Assembly (NCBI RefSeq): GCF_030209435.1
Contig: NZ_JARVRX010000002.1
Location: forward strand, 186,001-250,000
DNA: 64,000 nucleotides
Origin: Mycolicibacterium sp. lyk4-40-TYG-92
GTDB taxonomy: Bacteria > Actinomycetota > Actinomycetes > Mycobacteriales > Mycobacteriaceae
Direction: 5' to 3'
This document shows positions 20,607-28,033 of the stretch, piece after piece; positions within the stretch are counted from its first letter, which is position 1, and the number at the start of each line of letters is the position of its first letter. The translations under genes and the position numbers were made by a program. The notes below the pieces were generated by a model that did no database searches, was not told the origin of the DNA, and saw nothing but the letters and a program-made list of their open reading frames with translations.

Positions 20607-21845
20607 CTATGCGGCTGCGTCGAGTCGCATGGTGCGGCGGTTGTAGGCGGGTATCGGTTTTCGCTGCGGGTCCACGGTGGCCGGTGGGATGAGCCAGAGG
20701 TGTTTGTCGAGGCCCATGACGACGTCCCAGCCGTCGTGGTGGATGTTGGCGTGGCAGGCCGGGCACAGTAGGCAGCCGTTGGCCAGGCTGGTTTCGCCGT
20801 GGTGGGTCCAGTGCACGATGTGATGGGCGTGGGTGCGTCCAGGTGGGGCGCCGCATTTGATGCAGCCACCGTCGCGCAGGTACAACGCTTTGCGTAGATG
20901 CGGCGGGAACAGGCGCTTCTCGCGGCCCATGTCGAGGGGTACTTGTTCGCCGTCGACGATGCTCGTGGTGACGGTGGTGTCGCAGGTGAGCCGGTCCAGT
21001 GTCATGGTGGTGATCGACCCTATGAACTCCAATGTGGCGAGGTCGGGGGTGGCGGCGGGCACGGTCACCAGCAGCTGCGTCCGCGGCGCCGACGCAATGT
21101 CTGCGCCGCGGGCGGTGATGTCCAACAAGGTCTCCAGGGCATCGGCCCGGCGGCGTCCGGCGGAGCGGGTGTCGGGGCTGCCGTCGGGTTCGGGTCGCGG
21201 TGCCGACAGATCTTCCACTGCGGCGACCAGCTTGGCGCCCACTTCGGCATCCATGTCCGCCCGCACTTGCAGGCGCCCGTCGGAGGTGAGGCGGTGATCG
21301 AGGGTGTTGACAGACCGATCCTCCGCGGCGGGCAGCCCGCCCTCGGCGGCGGCGACGCGGTTGCCCAGCTTTCGGGCGCGGTCACCGATGTCGGCGGGGG
21401 TCGCGCCGGAGAAGAACTGCCCCAGCAGATCCGTCACCTGCCGAAACCGAGTTTCCTCGTCCACCTCACCGGGTGCGCGGGCTCGTATGTGGTTGATGCC
21501 CTTGACGATTGCATCGACATGCTCACCGGAGATCGCCCCATCGCCGGCATGCGCCGCGAGCGTGGGCAGCGCCGGTAAGGCGCCGCCGACGCGGATCAGC
21601 CGCTCGGCCACCGACGGCGCGCACCCCAGTGAGATCAGCAGTTCCCGCAGCGTCCGGCCCTGCGATGCGGCCACACCGCAGCGGTCCAGCACCCCGGTCA
21701 CCGTCGCGGCGAGATGGTCAACCACGCCTCGAGCTAGCAGCAGTACCCGCATCACGTTGACGGCGTCATCGCCTGCAAGGTTCTCGGGGATGACCACGTC
21801 ACGCAGCTGGTCGAGAAGCGATTGGAGATCCGGTGCGATTCCCAT
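20607..21845 (-). CDS. 13E12-type protein: DUF222 plus HNH endonuclease domain
   Basis: 412 aa. Residues ~10-290 form the DUF222 region found in mycobacterial 13E12-repeat proteins. The C-terminus has an HNH nuclease domain with two Cys pairs, CIKCGAPPGRTHAHHIVHW and CLLCPACHANIHH, providing zinc ligands and the catalytic histidine. Family knowledge: these proteins occur in REP13E12 elements and are often DNA-damage inducible. Here a perfect LexA box sits in its promoter and the ATG is positioned for leaderless transcription. It opens the accessory segment absent from the M. tuberculosis gene order. Confidence 0.88.
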   Translation of the reverse strand: MGIAPDLQSLLDQLRDVVIPENLAGDDAVNVMRVLLLARGVVDHLAATVTGVLDRCGVAASQGRTLRELLISLGCAPSVAERLIRVGGALPALPTLAAHAGDGAISGEHVDAIVKGINHIRARAPGEVDEETRFRQVTDLLGQFFSGATPADIGDRARKLGNRVAAAEGGLPAAEDRSVNTLDHRLTSDGRLQVRADMDAEVGAKLVAAVEDLSAPRPEPDGSPDTRSAGRRRADALETLLDITARGADIASAPRTQLLVTVPAATPDLATLEFIGSITTMTLDRLTCDTTVTTSIVDGEQVPLDMGREKRLFPPHLRKALYLRDGGCIKCGAPPGRTHAHHIVHWTHHGETSLANGCLLCPACHANIHHDGWDVVMGLDKHLWLIPPATVDPQRKPIPAYNRRTMRLDAAA

Positions 21846-21850
21846 AACAC

Positions 21851-21879
21851 ATTCTATCGAACAAATGTTCGAATAGCAA
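21851..21879 (-). promoter_or_regulatory. Leaderless SigA promoter with LexA (SOS) box in the spacer
   Basis: On the minus strand: -35 TTGCTA (21879-21874), 17-bp spacer, -10 TAGAAT (21856-21851), 5 nt, then ATG 21845. The SOS box TCGAAC-AAAT-GTTCGA (21857-21872) matches the mycobacterial LexA consensus perfectly and fills the spacer, so LexA would block polymerase directly. Confidence 0.88.
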
Positions 21880-21902
21880 GACGGGATGGGGTCGAATTCG
21901 TG

Positions 21903-21948
21903 TGGTGTATCAGGACATCGGTGACAGTTGGTGTATCAGGACATCGGT
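21903..21948 (+). repeat. 20-bp direct repeat
   Basis: TGGTGTATCAGGACATCGGT occurs at 21903-21922 and again, identical, at 21929-21948, with GACAGT between. It immediately precedes a truncated SDR gene, so it is probably the scar or end of a mobile element. No transposase is present. Confidence 0.7.
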
Positions 21949-22071
21949 ATTCAGGGGCTCGGAGAACCGCACGAGATCGCCGCAGTTGCGGCATTCTTCT
22001 TGGCTTCAGATCGGTCGCCCCTGCTCAACGCTGCAGCGATCGTCGCTGACGGCGCCTGTACTGCATCCTGA
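21949..22071 (+). pseudogene. 3' remnant of a short-chain dehydrogenase/reductase gene
   Basis: In frame from 21949 to TGA 22069-22071 the DNA encodes ATTCAG...-GLGEPHEIAAVAAFFLASDR and then NAAAIVADGACTAS. This is the C-terminal signature of classical SDRs (GEPxEIAxxVxFLASD ... GxxxxxDGG). No start codon or Rossmann region precedes it; the 20-bp repeat takes its place. The usual VDGG is VADGA here. It is too short to be functional and marks a deletion or insertion boundary. Confidence 0.7.
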
Positions 22072-22296
22072 TCTGATCGCAGGCGGACGCACGGCCGGGG
22101 TCCCGATGCGTCACGTGGTCGGGGCGCCGGTGTGGGCTGCTGCGTAGTCAACTTCGCGGAAAGTGCTGGTATTGAACATGATTCATTCAAGGTATGTGGG
22201 AGAACATTCTGGCTCTTTGCGGCGGGAGGCGGGGCCGCACGCGACTCTGTCGGCAAGGCCTATCGCCAGACTCAGTCGCGTCGCGACCGGAGCGGA
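22072..22296. other. Intergenic stretch with no gene
   Basis: Between the SDR remnant and the PPOX-family gene I see no convincing coding frame, although frames stay open by chance. A weak inverted repeat TTGAA-N9-TTCAA occurs near 22173-22191. Probably degenerate insertion-scar DNA. Confidence 0.4.
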
Positions 22297-22788
22297 TCAG
22301 TGCTTGCGGACGACGTGCTCGGATTCACCCGGCTTCCATACCGTGATGTCGAGGTGTCCGTCGTCCACCTCGACCGCGGATGCCCCGACCAGGTCGGCGC
22401 GATAGCAATGCTCGAACTCCTGGCCGCGGATGTCGAAGCCGGTCTGTTCGTACAGTGCCTCGGCGAACCGTCGATGTAGGGCCTTGTCCTGCACGTCCTC
22501 AACGACGCCCCACAACTTCGCATCGCCGTCGCCGACGTGCGTGTCGACCGTCGCGGTGTGCAGGCAGAAGCGCGGATCGCGGGCGAGGTCGTTGAACTTC
22601 GTGGTGTTCGGCATGCCCGAGATCCATAACTCGTCTTCGAAGAACCGCGGCTCCATGGGGCTGATCCGGGGAAATCCGTCCGAGCGCAGCGTGCCCAGCA
22701 TGCACAGGTTTCCGGTGGCGGTGTGTCGGCGGACGAAGGTGGTTGCGATTCGCGGTGCAGCGTCCGCGAACTCTTTCCAACTGGTCAT
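22297..22788 (-). CDS. Pyridoxamine-5'-phosphate-oxidase-like FMN/F420 split-barrel protein
   Basis: 163 aa. The pattern LCMLGTLRSDGFPRISPMEPRFFEDELWISGMPNTTKFNDLARDPRFCLHT matches small split-barrel flavoprotein or F420-binding proteins of the PNPOx family, which are abundant in mycobacteria. Cofactor and substrate cannot be told from sequence. It is the last of three minus-strand genes (NTF2-like, cyclase-like, this one) with gaps of 49 and 20 bp, probably one operon controlled by the divergent TetR gene. Confidence 0.75.
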   Translation of the reverse strand: MTSWKEFADAAPRIATTFVRRHTATGNLCMLGTLRSDGFPRISPMEPRFFEDELWISGMPNTTKFNDLARDPRFCLHTATVDTHVGDGDAKLWGVVEDVQDKALHRRFAEALYEQTGFDIRGQEFEHCYRADLVGASAVEVDDGHLDITVWKPGESEHVVRKH

Positions 22789-22808
22789 GTCGCCGACGGT
22801 AGTCCCGG

Positions 22809-23474
22809 TCAGTCCGGGATGGTCGCGTATGCCCGGACGGGAAAGGTGCCGAATCCTTCGACCCGGGGCGGGACGGCGGTGAAGCGCGCGCCGCGGGCCG
22901 GTACCGCCGCCAGGTTGGTCAGGTGCTCGACGACGTGAATCCCGTTGCCCAACAACGTCGTATGAATGGGCCGTCGACCTTCTGCCGCCGGACTGGCGTC
23001 ATCGATGTTGACGGAGTCGATGCCGACGAGTGCCACGCCGCGGCGCACCAGGAGCTCGGTTGCGGCCTCGGACAGGAACGGTGCGTCGACGGCGTAGGCC
23101 TCGGTGCCGAAATGCCGGTCCCAGCCGGTGTCGATCAGCACCGCGCAGCCGGCTTCGATGTCATCAGGCAGCTCGGTGGCAGCGACGGCGCGCGCCGCGA
23201 CATCCCGACGGTGGACGACGATCGTGGGCAGGTCCACCAGGGTGTCCAGGTCGAGTGCGGCCAGGTCGGCACCGTTCTCGTAGCGGTGAAACGGGGAGTC
23301 GATGTAAGTACCGGTGTTGCCGACCATCGTGATGGCGCCGATCGCGAACTCGGTGCCGGCGGCGTAGACATCGCGCGACGCCTCGCGGGTGAGGTGGTCG
23401 CTGATCGACGGTGCCGGCAGCCCGGGATAGGTCACCAGCCCCGCGCGGATGGTGTGGGACAGATCGACGAGCAT
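22809..23474 (-). CDS. Cyclase / kynurenine-formamidase-like family protein
   Basis: 221 aa of the cyclase (KynB-like) metal-hydrolase fold: N-terminal DLSHTIRAGLVTYPG, the core GNTGTYIDSPFHR, and GIDSVNIDD near residue 150. In catalytic members the core reads HxGTHxDxPxH. Here those positions are N53, Y57 and D59, with H63 kept, so the usual zinc set is incomplete and the reaction is uncertain. Middle gene of the three-gene operon. Confidence 0.75.
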   Translation of the reverse strand: MLVDLSHTIRAGLVTYPGLPAPSISDHLTREASRDVYAAGTEFAIGAITMVGNTGTYIDSPFHRYENGADLAALDLDTLVDLPTIVVHRRDVAARAVAATELPDDIEAGCAVLIDTGWDRHFGTEAYAVDAPFLSEAATELLVRRGVALVGIDSVNIDDASPAAEGRRPIHTTLLGNGIHVVEHLTNLAAVPARGARFTAVPPRVEGFGTFPVRAYATIPD

Positions 23475-23523
23475 CGCGACTCCGTTCTGATTGCCGGCGG
23501 CTGAGTCAAGAACTCTAGCCGCG

Positions 23524-23940
23524 TCAGCAGGCGGCCAGCGCGTCGTGCCATGGCTTGGTGTCGGTGATCTGCGTCAGCGATGCGATCTTCCCGTCGCGGA
23601 CGGTGATGTCGTGCGCGAACGCGGCCGCATAGTGACGTCCGGTGGTCCGGCACCGACCGCGGTAGTAACCGAGCACGATGACCCGGTTTTCGCCGGCGGC
23701 GACGTATTCGTCTGGGTGCGGGGCGGTTTCGTAGTACTTGGACGCGCCGCCCCAGACGTCGCGCAGCATCTGCTCGGGGCTGTGCACGCTGCCGCCGAGG
23801 CCGAATGGCATGCCCTCGCTCACCCGTCCGGTGAAGTCGGGGTGCAGCAGTGCTGCCAGGGCGGGCCGGTCGTGGGAGGCGAAAGCGGCGTAGAGCCGGG
23901 TGGCGACGTCAACGGGCGTGAGGCTGTCGGGTGTGGTCAT
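23524..23940 (-). CDS. SnoaL/NTF2-like protein
   Basis: 138 aa, starting VDVATRLYAAFASHDRPALAALLHPDFTGRVSEG, the typical opening of a SnoaL-like cone-shaped alpha+beta fold. It also has VLGYYRGRCRTTGRHYAAAFAHDITVRDGKIASLTQITDT near the end. Such proteins are isomerases, hydrolases or binding proteins, and no specific function is evident. First gene of the minus-strand operon, divergent from tetR across a 70-bp region with two operator-like repeats. Confidence 0.75.
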   Translation of the reverse strand: MTTPDSLTPVDVATRLYAAFASHDRPALAALLHPDFTGRVSEGMPFGLGGSVHSPEQMLRDVWGGASKYYETAPHPDEYVAAGENRVIVLGYYRGRCRTTGRHYAAAFAHDITVRDGKIASLTQITDTKPWHDALAAC

Positions 23941-23960
23941 GTGCGGTCCGCTCGGTCCAG

Positions 23961-24006
23961 TTTATTAGAGTTGTCCCTCTAATAAAATAGTAGAGCATAC
24001 TCTCTA
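23961..24006. promoter_or_regulatory. Two operators TAGAG-N6-CTCTA between divergent tetR and enzyme operon
   Basis: Site 1: TTTATTAGAG (23961-23970), TTGTCC, CTCTAATAAA (23977-23986), a perfect 10-bp inverted repeat. Site 2: TAGAG (23991-23995), CATACT, CTCTA (24002-24006). Both share the core TAGAG-N6-CTCTA and their centres are 25 bp apart. Site 2 overlaps a TACTCT -10 (23998-24003) located 7 nt before the tetR ATG. A minus-strand -10 TAAACT lies within site 1's edge. Confidence 0.75.
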
Positions 24007-24010
24007 GATC

Positions 24011-24622
24011 ATGGGTAGACCTCCGCAGCACCGGGCCGATGATTTCCTGGATGCGGCCGCGCGCCTGTTCGTCACCGGGGGAGCGCGAGCGTTGGCGATG
24101 AATGCGGTGGCGCGCGAGGTCGGCGCTCCCAGCGGGTCGATCTACCATCGCTTTCCCGACCGGGCCGCATTGTTGGCTGCCATGTGGTTGCGCACCACGA
24201 CGGGCTTTCAGGCCGGCTACCTGGAGGTCCTCGGGGAACAACCGACGGCCGACACCGCGGTTGGAGCGGCGGTGTGGCTGGTCGACTGGTGCCGCGGCCA
24301 CCTGCCGGAAGCGGTCGTGCTGCAGGCCGGTGCCCGCGCTTTCGAACCAGACACCTGGAGCGAGGCAAACCGCACGGAATTGTCCACCGCCGAAGGCAAT
24401 TCACGCCGGCGCCTCGAGAGTGCGGTCCAGAGCCTGGCGAAACAGACCGGGCGCCCCGAAGATCAGATCGCCTTCGCCCTCCTGGATCTGCCGCTGGCCG
24501 CGGTACGGCGGCACCTACTGGCGGGCGAGCCGCCACCGAAGCGGGTGACCACACTCGTCAAGAACATGGTCGGTCTCGTGCTGGGCGTGCCGACTAGTGC
24601 GCGCCATGCCCGTCAGACGTGA
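24011..24622 (+). CDS. TetR-family transcriptional regulator
   Basis: 203 aa. Residues ~8-55 are the TetR helix-turn-helix (DDFLDAAARLFVTGGARALAMNAVAREVGAPSGSIYHRFPDRAALLAAM). The rest is a ligand-binding helical domain. It is divergent from the NTF2/cyclase/PPOX operon, and the shared 70-bp gap has two matching palindromic sites, so it probably represses itself and that operon. The 3' end overlaps the convergent SDR gene by 10 bp. Its ATG is placed for leaderless transcription. Confidence 0.88.
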   Translation: MGRPPQHRADDFLDAAARLFVTGGARALAMNAVAREVGAPSGSIYHRFPDRAALLAAMWLRTTTGFQAGYLEVLGEQPTADTAVGAAVWLVDWCRGHLPEAVVLQAGARAFEPDTWSEANRTELSTAEGNSRRRLESAVQSLAKQTGRPEDQIAFALLDLPLAAVRRHLLAGEPPPKRVTTLVKNMVGLVLGVPTSARHARQT

Positions 24623-25542
24623 GCCATCGATTCCGTGGTGGTCGTGGCGGTCGACGGCGTCACCCGGTCGAGTAACGGCCCAGCCAGCTTCTGGATCAGA
24701 TCGAACGAGAAGGGCTGTGTCATACGGCGATTGATACCGGGTGCAATACGGTGCATGACGTAGCCCAGCCAGGCCTCGGCCCGCACGGGTACCACCGCCA
24801 GGTCGTAGCTGACCGCCCGCACCACAGCCCGCGCGACGAGGTCGGGACTCATCGGCGAGAACGGCAGCATCTCGGCAAACTCCTGCAGCTGTTTGGTCAG
24901 TCGCTGCGCCTGCGCGACGAGCGCTGGATCGACGCCGACAGTGACGGCTCGGTCACCGATGTTCGTGTTGATCACGCCGGGGCAGATGGCGCTGACGCCG
25001 ACGCCGTACGGCTTGAGCTCCAGGCGCAGGCATTCGCTGAGCATCTTGACGCCCGCCTTGGACACCGAGTACGGCGCCATGACCGGTGTCGGGGTGAAGG
25101 CCGCCGCCGAGGCGATGTTGACGATATGACCGCCCCGGCCGCGCTCTGCCATCTGCGCACCGAACACCCGGCAGCCGTGCACCACACCCATCAGATTGAC
25201 GCTGAGCTGCTTGTCCCAGTCCGCCGCCGACAGTTCGAGGAACGGGCCGCCGACAACGATGCCGGCGTTGTTGACGACGACGTCGGGTACCCCGTGGTCG
25301 GCGTGCACGTCACGTGCGAACGCCTCCCAGGCGTCCGGATCGGTGACGTCCAGCTGGGCGGCCGACGCGCGGCGGCCGGCGCCTTTGATCATGGCCGCGG
25401 TCGCCTCCGCCGAGTCGAGGTCGATATCGGAGACCACCACGTGCGCACCGTGTTTGGCGAAGCGGATCGCGGTGGCACGGCCGATGCCGCTGCCGGCGCC
25501 GGTGACAACCACGAGCTGCGGGTCAAGGTTATTGATCTTCAT
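24613..25542 (-). CDS. Short-chain dehydrogenase/reductase
   Basis: 309 aa classical SDR: TGAGSGIG cofactor loop (residues 14-21), D-I-D after the second strand, NNAG at 91-94, and the catalytic S145, Y158-xxx-K162 (PYSVSKAG). Asp at the end of strand 2 suggests NAD(H) preference. The ~50 C-terminal residues beyond the core (MHRIAPGINRRMTQPF) resemble the membrane-associated extension of mycobacterial SDRs. It overlaps the BVMO stop by 4 bases (ATGA) and is last in a four-gene operon, likely acting on an alcohol/ketone linked to the BVMO step. Confidence 0.87.
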   Translation of the reverse strand: MKINNLDPQLVVVTGAGSGIGRATAIRFAKHGAHVVVSDIDLDSAEATAAMIKGAGRRASAAQLDVTDPDAWEAFARDVHADHGVPDVVVNNAGIVVGGPFLELSAADWDKQLSVNLMGVVHGCRVFGAQMAERGRGGHIVNIASAAAFTPTPVMAPYSVSKAGVKMLSECLRLELKPYGVGVSAICPGVINTNIGDRAVTVGVDPALVAQAQRLTKQLQEFAEMLPFSPMSPDLVARAVVRAVSYDLAVVPVRAEAWLGYVMHRIAPGINRRMTQPFSFDLIQKLAGPLLDRVTPSTATTTTESMAHV

Positions 25543-27116
25543 CCGGCTTCCTTCGAGGTGGCTGCCATGTGATCGACCTCGGTGGTGCCGGCCCCGTACC
25601 GGTAGACGTCGAGGTCGTAATGACGGTTCTGCCAGTACATCTCGCCGTGCGTCGTCGGCCGGAACGGTGAATCACCGTGGTAGTCGAGGTAATACGTGTT
25701 GGACCCGGCGCAGGTCGGCGTGAACAGGACATTGCGCTTCTGGCGCGCCAGGCAGTGCTGGAAATAGGCGTCGTGCACGTCACGCCGGATCTCGACCTCC
25801 CGGGCGCCGCGGCGCTTGGCCTCGGCGATGGCACGACTCAGATGTGCCGCCGTGGCCTCGATCATCCACAGATACGACCCGAGCACGAATCCATACGGGC
25901 CGGTGATCATGAACATGTTCGGGAACCCGGGTACCGAGACGCCCTGATAGGCCTGAAATCGATTGACCGCCCAGAACTCCGCGGCGTCGAGTCCGTCGCG
26001 GCCGGCGACGGGGAAGGGCGGTACCGAATCCCGTTCCCACAGCTTGAATCCGGTCGCACAGATGAGGACGTCGACCTCGTGCTCGACGCCGTCGGCTGTC
26101 ACTACACCGGTCTCGGTGATGCGCTCGATGGAGTCGGTGACCAGGCTGACGTCGCTGCGATTGAACGTCTTCAAGTAGTCGTTCGACATCGACGGCCGTT
26201 TGCAGCCCAGACCATAGCGGGGGATCAGTTTTTCTCGGGTCGTCGCGTCGCCGACCTGGCTCCGCATCCAGGCCCGGACCGGTGCCTCGATGACCTTGCG
26301 CGTGGCGTCGACCAGCCACGACGGGCCGGTGAGCATGCCGCCCATCCCGATCTCGGTCGCGACGGTCCCGACGGCGCGCAGCGCCGACCGCAATTGGCCG
26401 ACCTCCAGCACCGTGCGGGCGATGCCGTGAATCTGGCTGTCGGGCTTGGGAAATACCCAGATGGGGGTGCGTTGAAAGACTGTCAGGTGTGCCACTTCGT
26501 CGACGATCGCAGGCACGAGCTGCAGCGATGTTGCGCCCGTACCGATGACCGCTACCCGTTTCCCGGCCAGCGCGACGTCGTGATCCCACAGCGCGGTGTG
26601 CATGAGCACCCCGCCGAAATCCTGCAGCCCGGGAATGTCCGGCAGCTTCGGCCGCTCCAGGCCGCCGACCGCCATCACGATGTGGCGGCCGGTGATCTCG
26701 GCGCCACCGTCGATCGTCAACCGCCACATGCTGTTCCGCTCGTCGAACGTCGCTGCGGTCACGGTCGTGCTGAGTCGCAGCTTGTCGCGCAGGCCGTACT
26801 TGTCCACCATGTCGTCGGCGTAGTCGCGCAACTCGTTGCCGGGCGCGAAAACCCGTGACCAGCCGCCGCGCTGCTCGTAGGAGAAGCTGTAGATGACCGA
26901 CGGGATGTCCACTGCCACACCCGGATAGGTGTTCGCGTGCCAGGTGCCGCCGACACGGTCCCACTTGTCGACGATGACGAAGTCGTGGATCCCCTTGCGG
27001 TACAGGGCGATGCCGGCACCGATGCCGCCGAACCCGGCGCCGACGATCACCACCTCGTGATCAGGTTGGTGTTGTTCCGCGTTCGGCTGCTGTGCGTATT
27101 GAGTGCTGGCGGTCAT
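25539..27116 (-). CDS. Baeyer-Villiger-type flavin monooxygenase
   Basis: 525 aa FAD/NADPH monooxygenase that converts ketones to esters or lactones. It has the N-terminal FAD fold VVIVGAGFGGIGAG, the Type I BVMO fingerprint F167-G-G169-VLM-H173-TAL-W177-D178, and a second nucleotide fold VAVIGTGATSLQLV. Start chosen at ATG 27116 (MTASTQYAQQ), 13 bp after the upstream stop. Longer readings run antisense-like into the preceding gene. Partners in the operon are an SDR and two di-iron-like proteins, suggesting catabolism of a ketone, sterol or terpenoid substrate (inference). Confidence 0.88.
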   Translation of the reverse strand: MTASTQYAQQPNAEQHQPDHEVVIVGAGFGGIGAGIALYRKGIHDFVIVDKWDRVGGTWHANTYPGVAVDIPSVIYSFSYEQRGGWSRVFAPGNELRDYADDMVDKYGLRDKLRLSTTVTAATFDERNSMWRLTIDGGAEITGRHIVMAVGGLERPKLPDIPGLQDFGGVLMHTALWDHDVALAGKRVAVIGTGATSLQLVPAIVDEVAHLTVFQRTPIWVFPKPDSQIHGIARTVLEVGQLRSALRAVGTVATEIGMGGMLTGPSWLVDATRKVIEAPVRAWMRSQVGDATTREKLIPRYGLGCKRPSMSNDYLKTFNRSDVSLVTDSIERITETGVVTADGVEHEVDVLICATGFKLWERDSVPPFPVAGRDGLDAAEFWAVNRFQAYQGVSVPGFPNMFMITGPYGFVLGSYLWMIEATAAHLSRAIAEAKRRGAREVEIRRDVHDAYFQHCLARQKRNVLFTPTCAGSNTYYLDYHGDSPFRPTTHGEMYWQNRHYDLDVYRYGAGTTEVDHMAATSKEAG

Positions 27117-27129
27117 GCCCGGTGCCTGC

Positions 27130-28008
27130 CTATCGCACGTATTCGGCGAGTTCGCCATCGGCGCCGAATAAGTCGCGCTGCCAGCGATCCAGCAGCTCGT
27201 CGGTGGGCACATGGTCGGGATGGAAGCCGGGCCGCAGATACTCATGAATCTCCGCGGGCAGTCCCCGCAGCAGTGGGCCACGGAAAAGTTCGAACATCTG
27301 TCGTACCACAGTGATCGGTCGCCAAGCCGTCGGGTCCAGCAGCATCGACAGCGTCACCGCCGCCGTGAAGATCGGGATCATCAGGTAGTACATGAACCAC
27401 ATGACGGTGATGCGAATCCGCTCCGAACCCCCGACCGCCCGGTAGACGTCGAAGGCGACCGACTTGTGCTCCAACTCCTCCATGGCGTGCCAGTTCAACA
27501 GGTGCCAGACTTCCGGATCGCCTGGGATTGCCTGCAGTTCTTCACTGGACAGCACCCGCGCGCCCAGTACCGCGGTGTAGTGCTCGGCTGCGGCTGTCAT
27601 GGCCAGATGAACCTTGGCCGGGAGCATGTTCTCGATGCGGACCATCGCCTTCTGCCGCACGCTGTTCGGTGCGAACAACAAGAAGCGGACAAGGGGATAA
27701 CCCATGTCGGCGAGCTGCGCGTTCAACTTGCGGTGCTCCTGCCCGTGCACCGATTCCTGGCCGATGAAGCCCGCGACCCGCTTCTTGAGCACGGGATCGG
27801 TGATCTGGTCGGAGAAGCGGCGGACCGAACGGATGAACGATTCCTCGCCGGGCGGGAATGAGCCGGACAGCACCGCTACCAGATGGCTGAACACGATGTC
27901 GCCTTCGACGAAATGGCGCTTCAGCGGCTCGGGCTCGCCGAACCGGAACCGCATCCGGCGAACTTTTGGAAAGGCAACGCTGTTTCCGGTGGTGGGTTCA
28001 GCAGTCAT
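27130..28008 (-). CDS. Predicted metal-dependent hydrolase family / ferritin-like protein, copy 2
   Basis: 292 aa. I recall this family as the 'metal-dependent hydrolase' DUF common in mycobacteria. The sequence has the ligand spacing of a ferritin-like di-iron bundle: E55, E85-SV-H88, E142 and E178-LE-H181, inside GFIGQESVHGQEH, AAAEHYTAVL and WHAMEELEHKSVAFDVYR. A hydrophobic stretch at ~200-225 suggests membrane contact. It is a tandem paralogue of the preceding gene (25-bp gap) and is followed 13 bp later by the BVMO. Confidence 0.72.
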   Translation of the reverse strand: MTAEPTTGNSVAFPKVRRMRFRFGEPEPLKRHFVEGDIVFSHLVAVLSGSFPPGEESFIRSVRRFSDQITDPVLKKRVAGFIGQESVHGQEHRKLNAQLADMGYPLVRFLLFAPNSVRQKAMVRIENMLPAKVHLAMTAAAEHYTAVLGARVLSSEELQAIPGDPEVWHLLNWHAMEELEHKSVAFDVYRAVGGSERIRITVMWFMYYLMIPIFTAAVTLSMLLDPTAWRPITVVRQMFELFRGPLLRGLPAEIHEYLRPGFHPDHVPTDELLDRWQRDLFGADGELAEYVR

Positions 28009-28033
28009 GATCGGTTCCCTTCGTTGTGTTCGG

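Noticed and set aside
22173..22191. TTGAA-N9-TTCAA as an operator
   Set aside because: Only five paired bases with a long spacer and no promoter context. Likely chance.
22132..22479. 115-codon plus-strand frame over the insertion scar
   Set aside because: It overlaps the PPOX-family gene on the other strand, and has no ribosome site or homology that I recognise.
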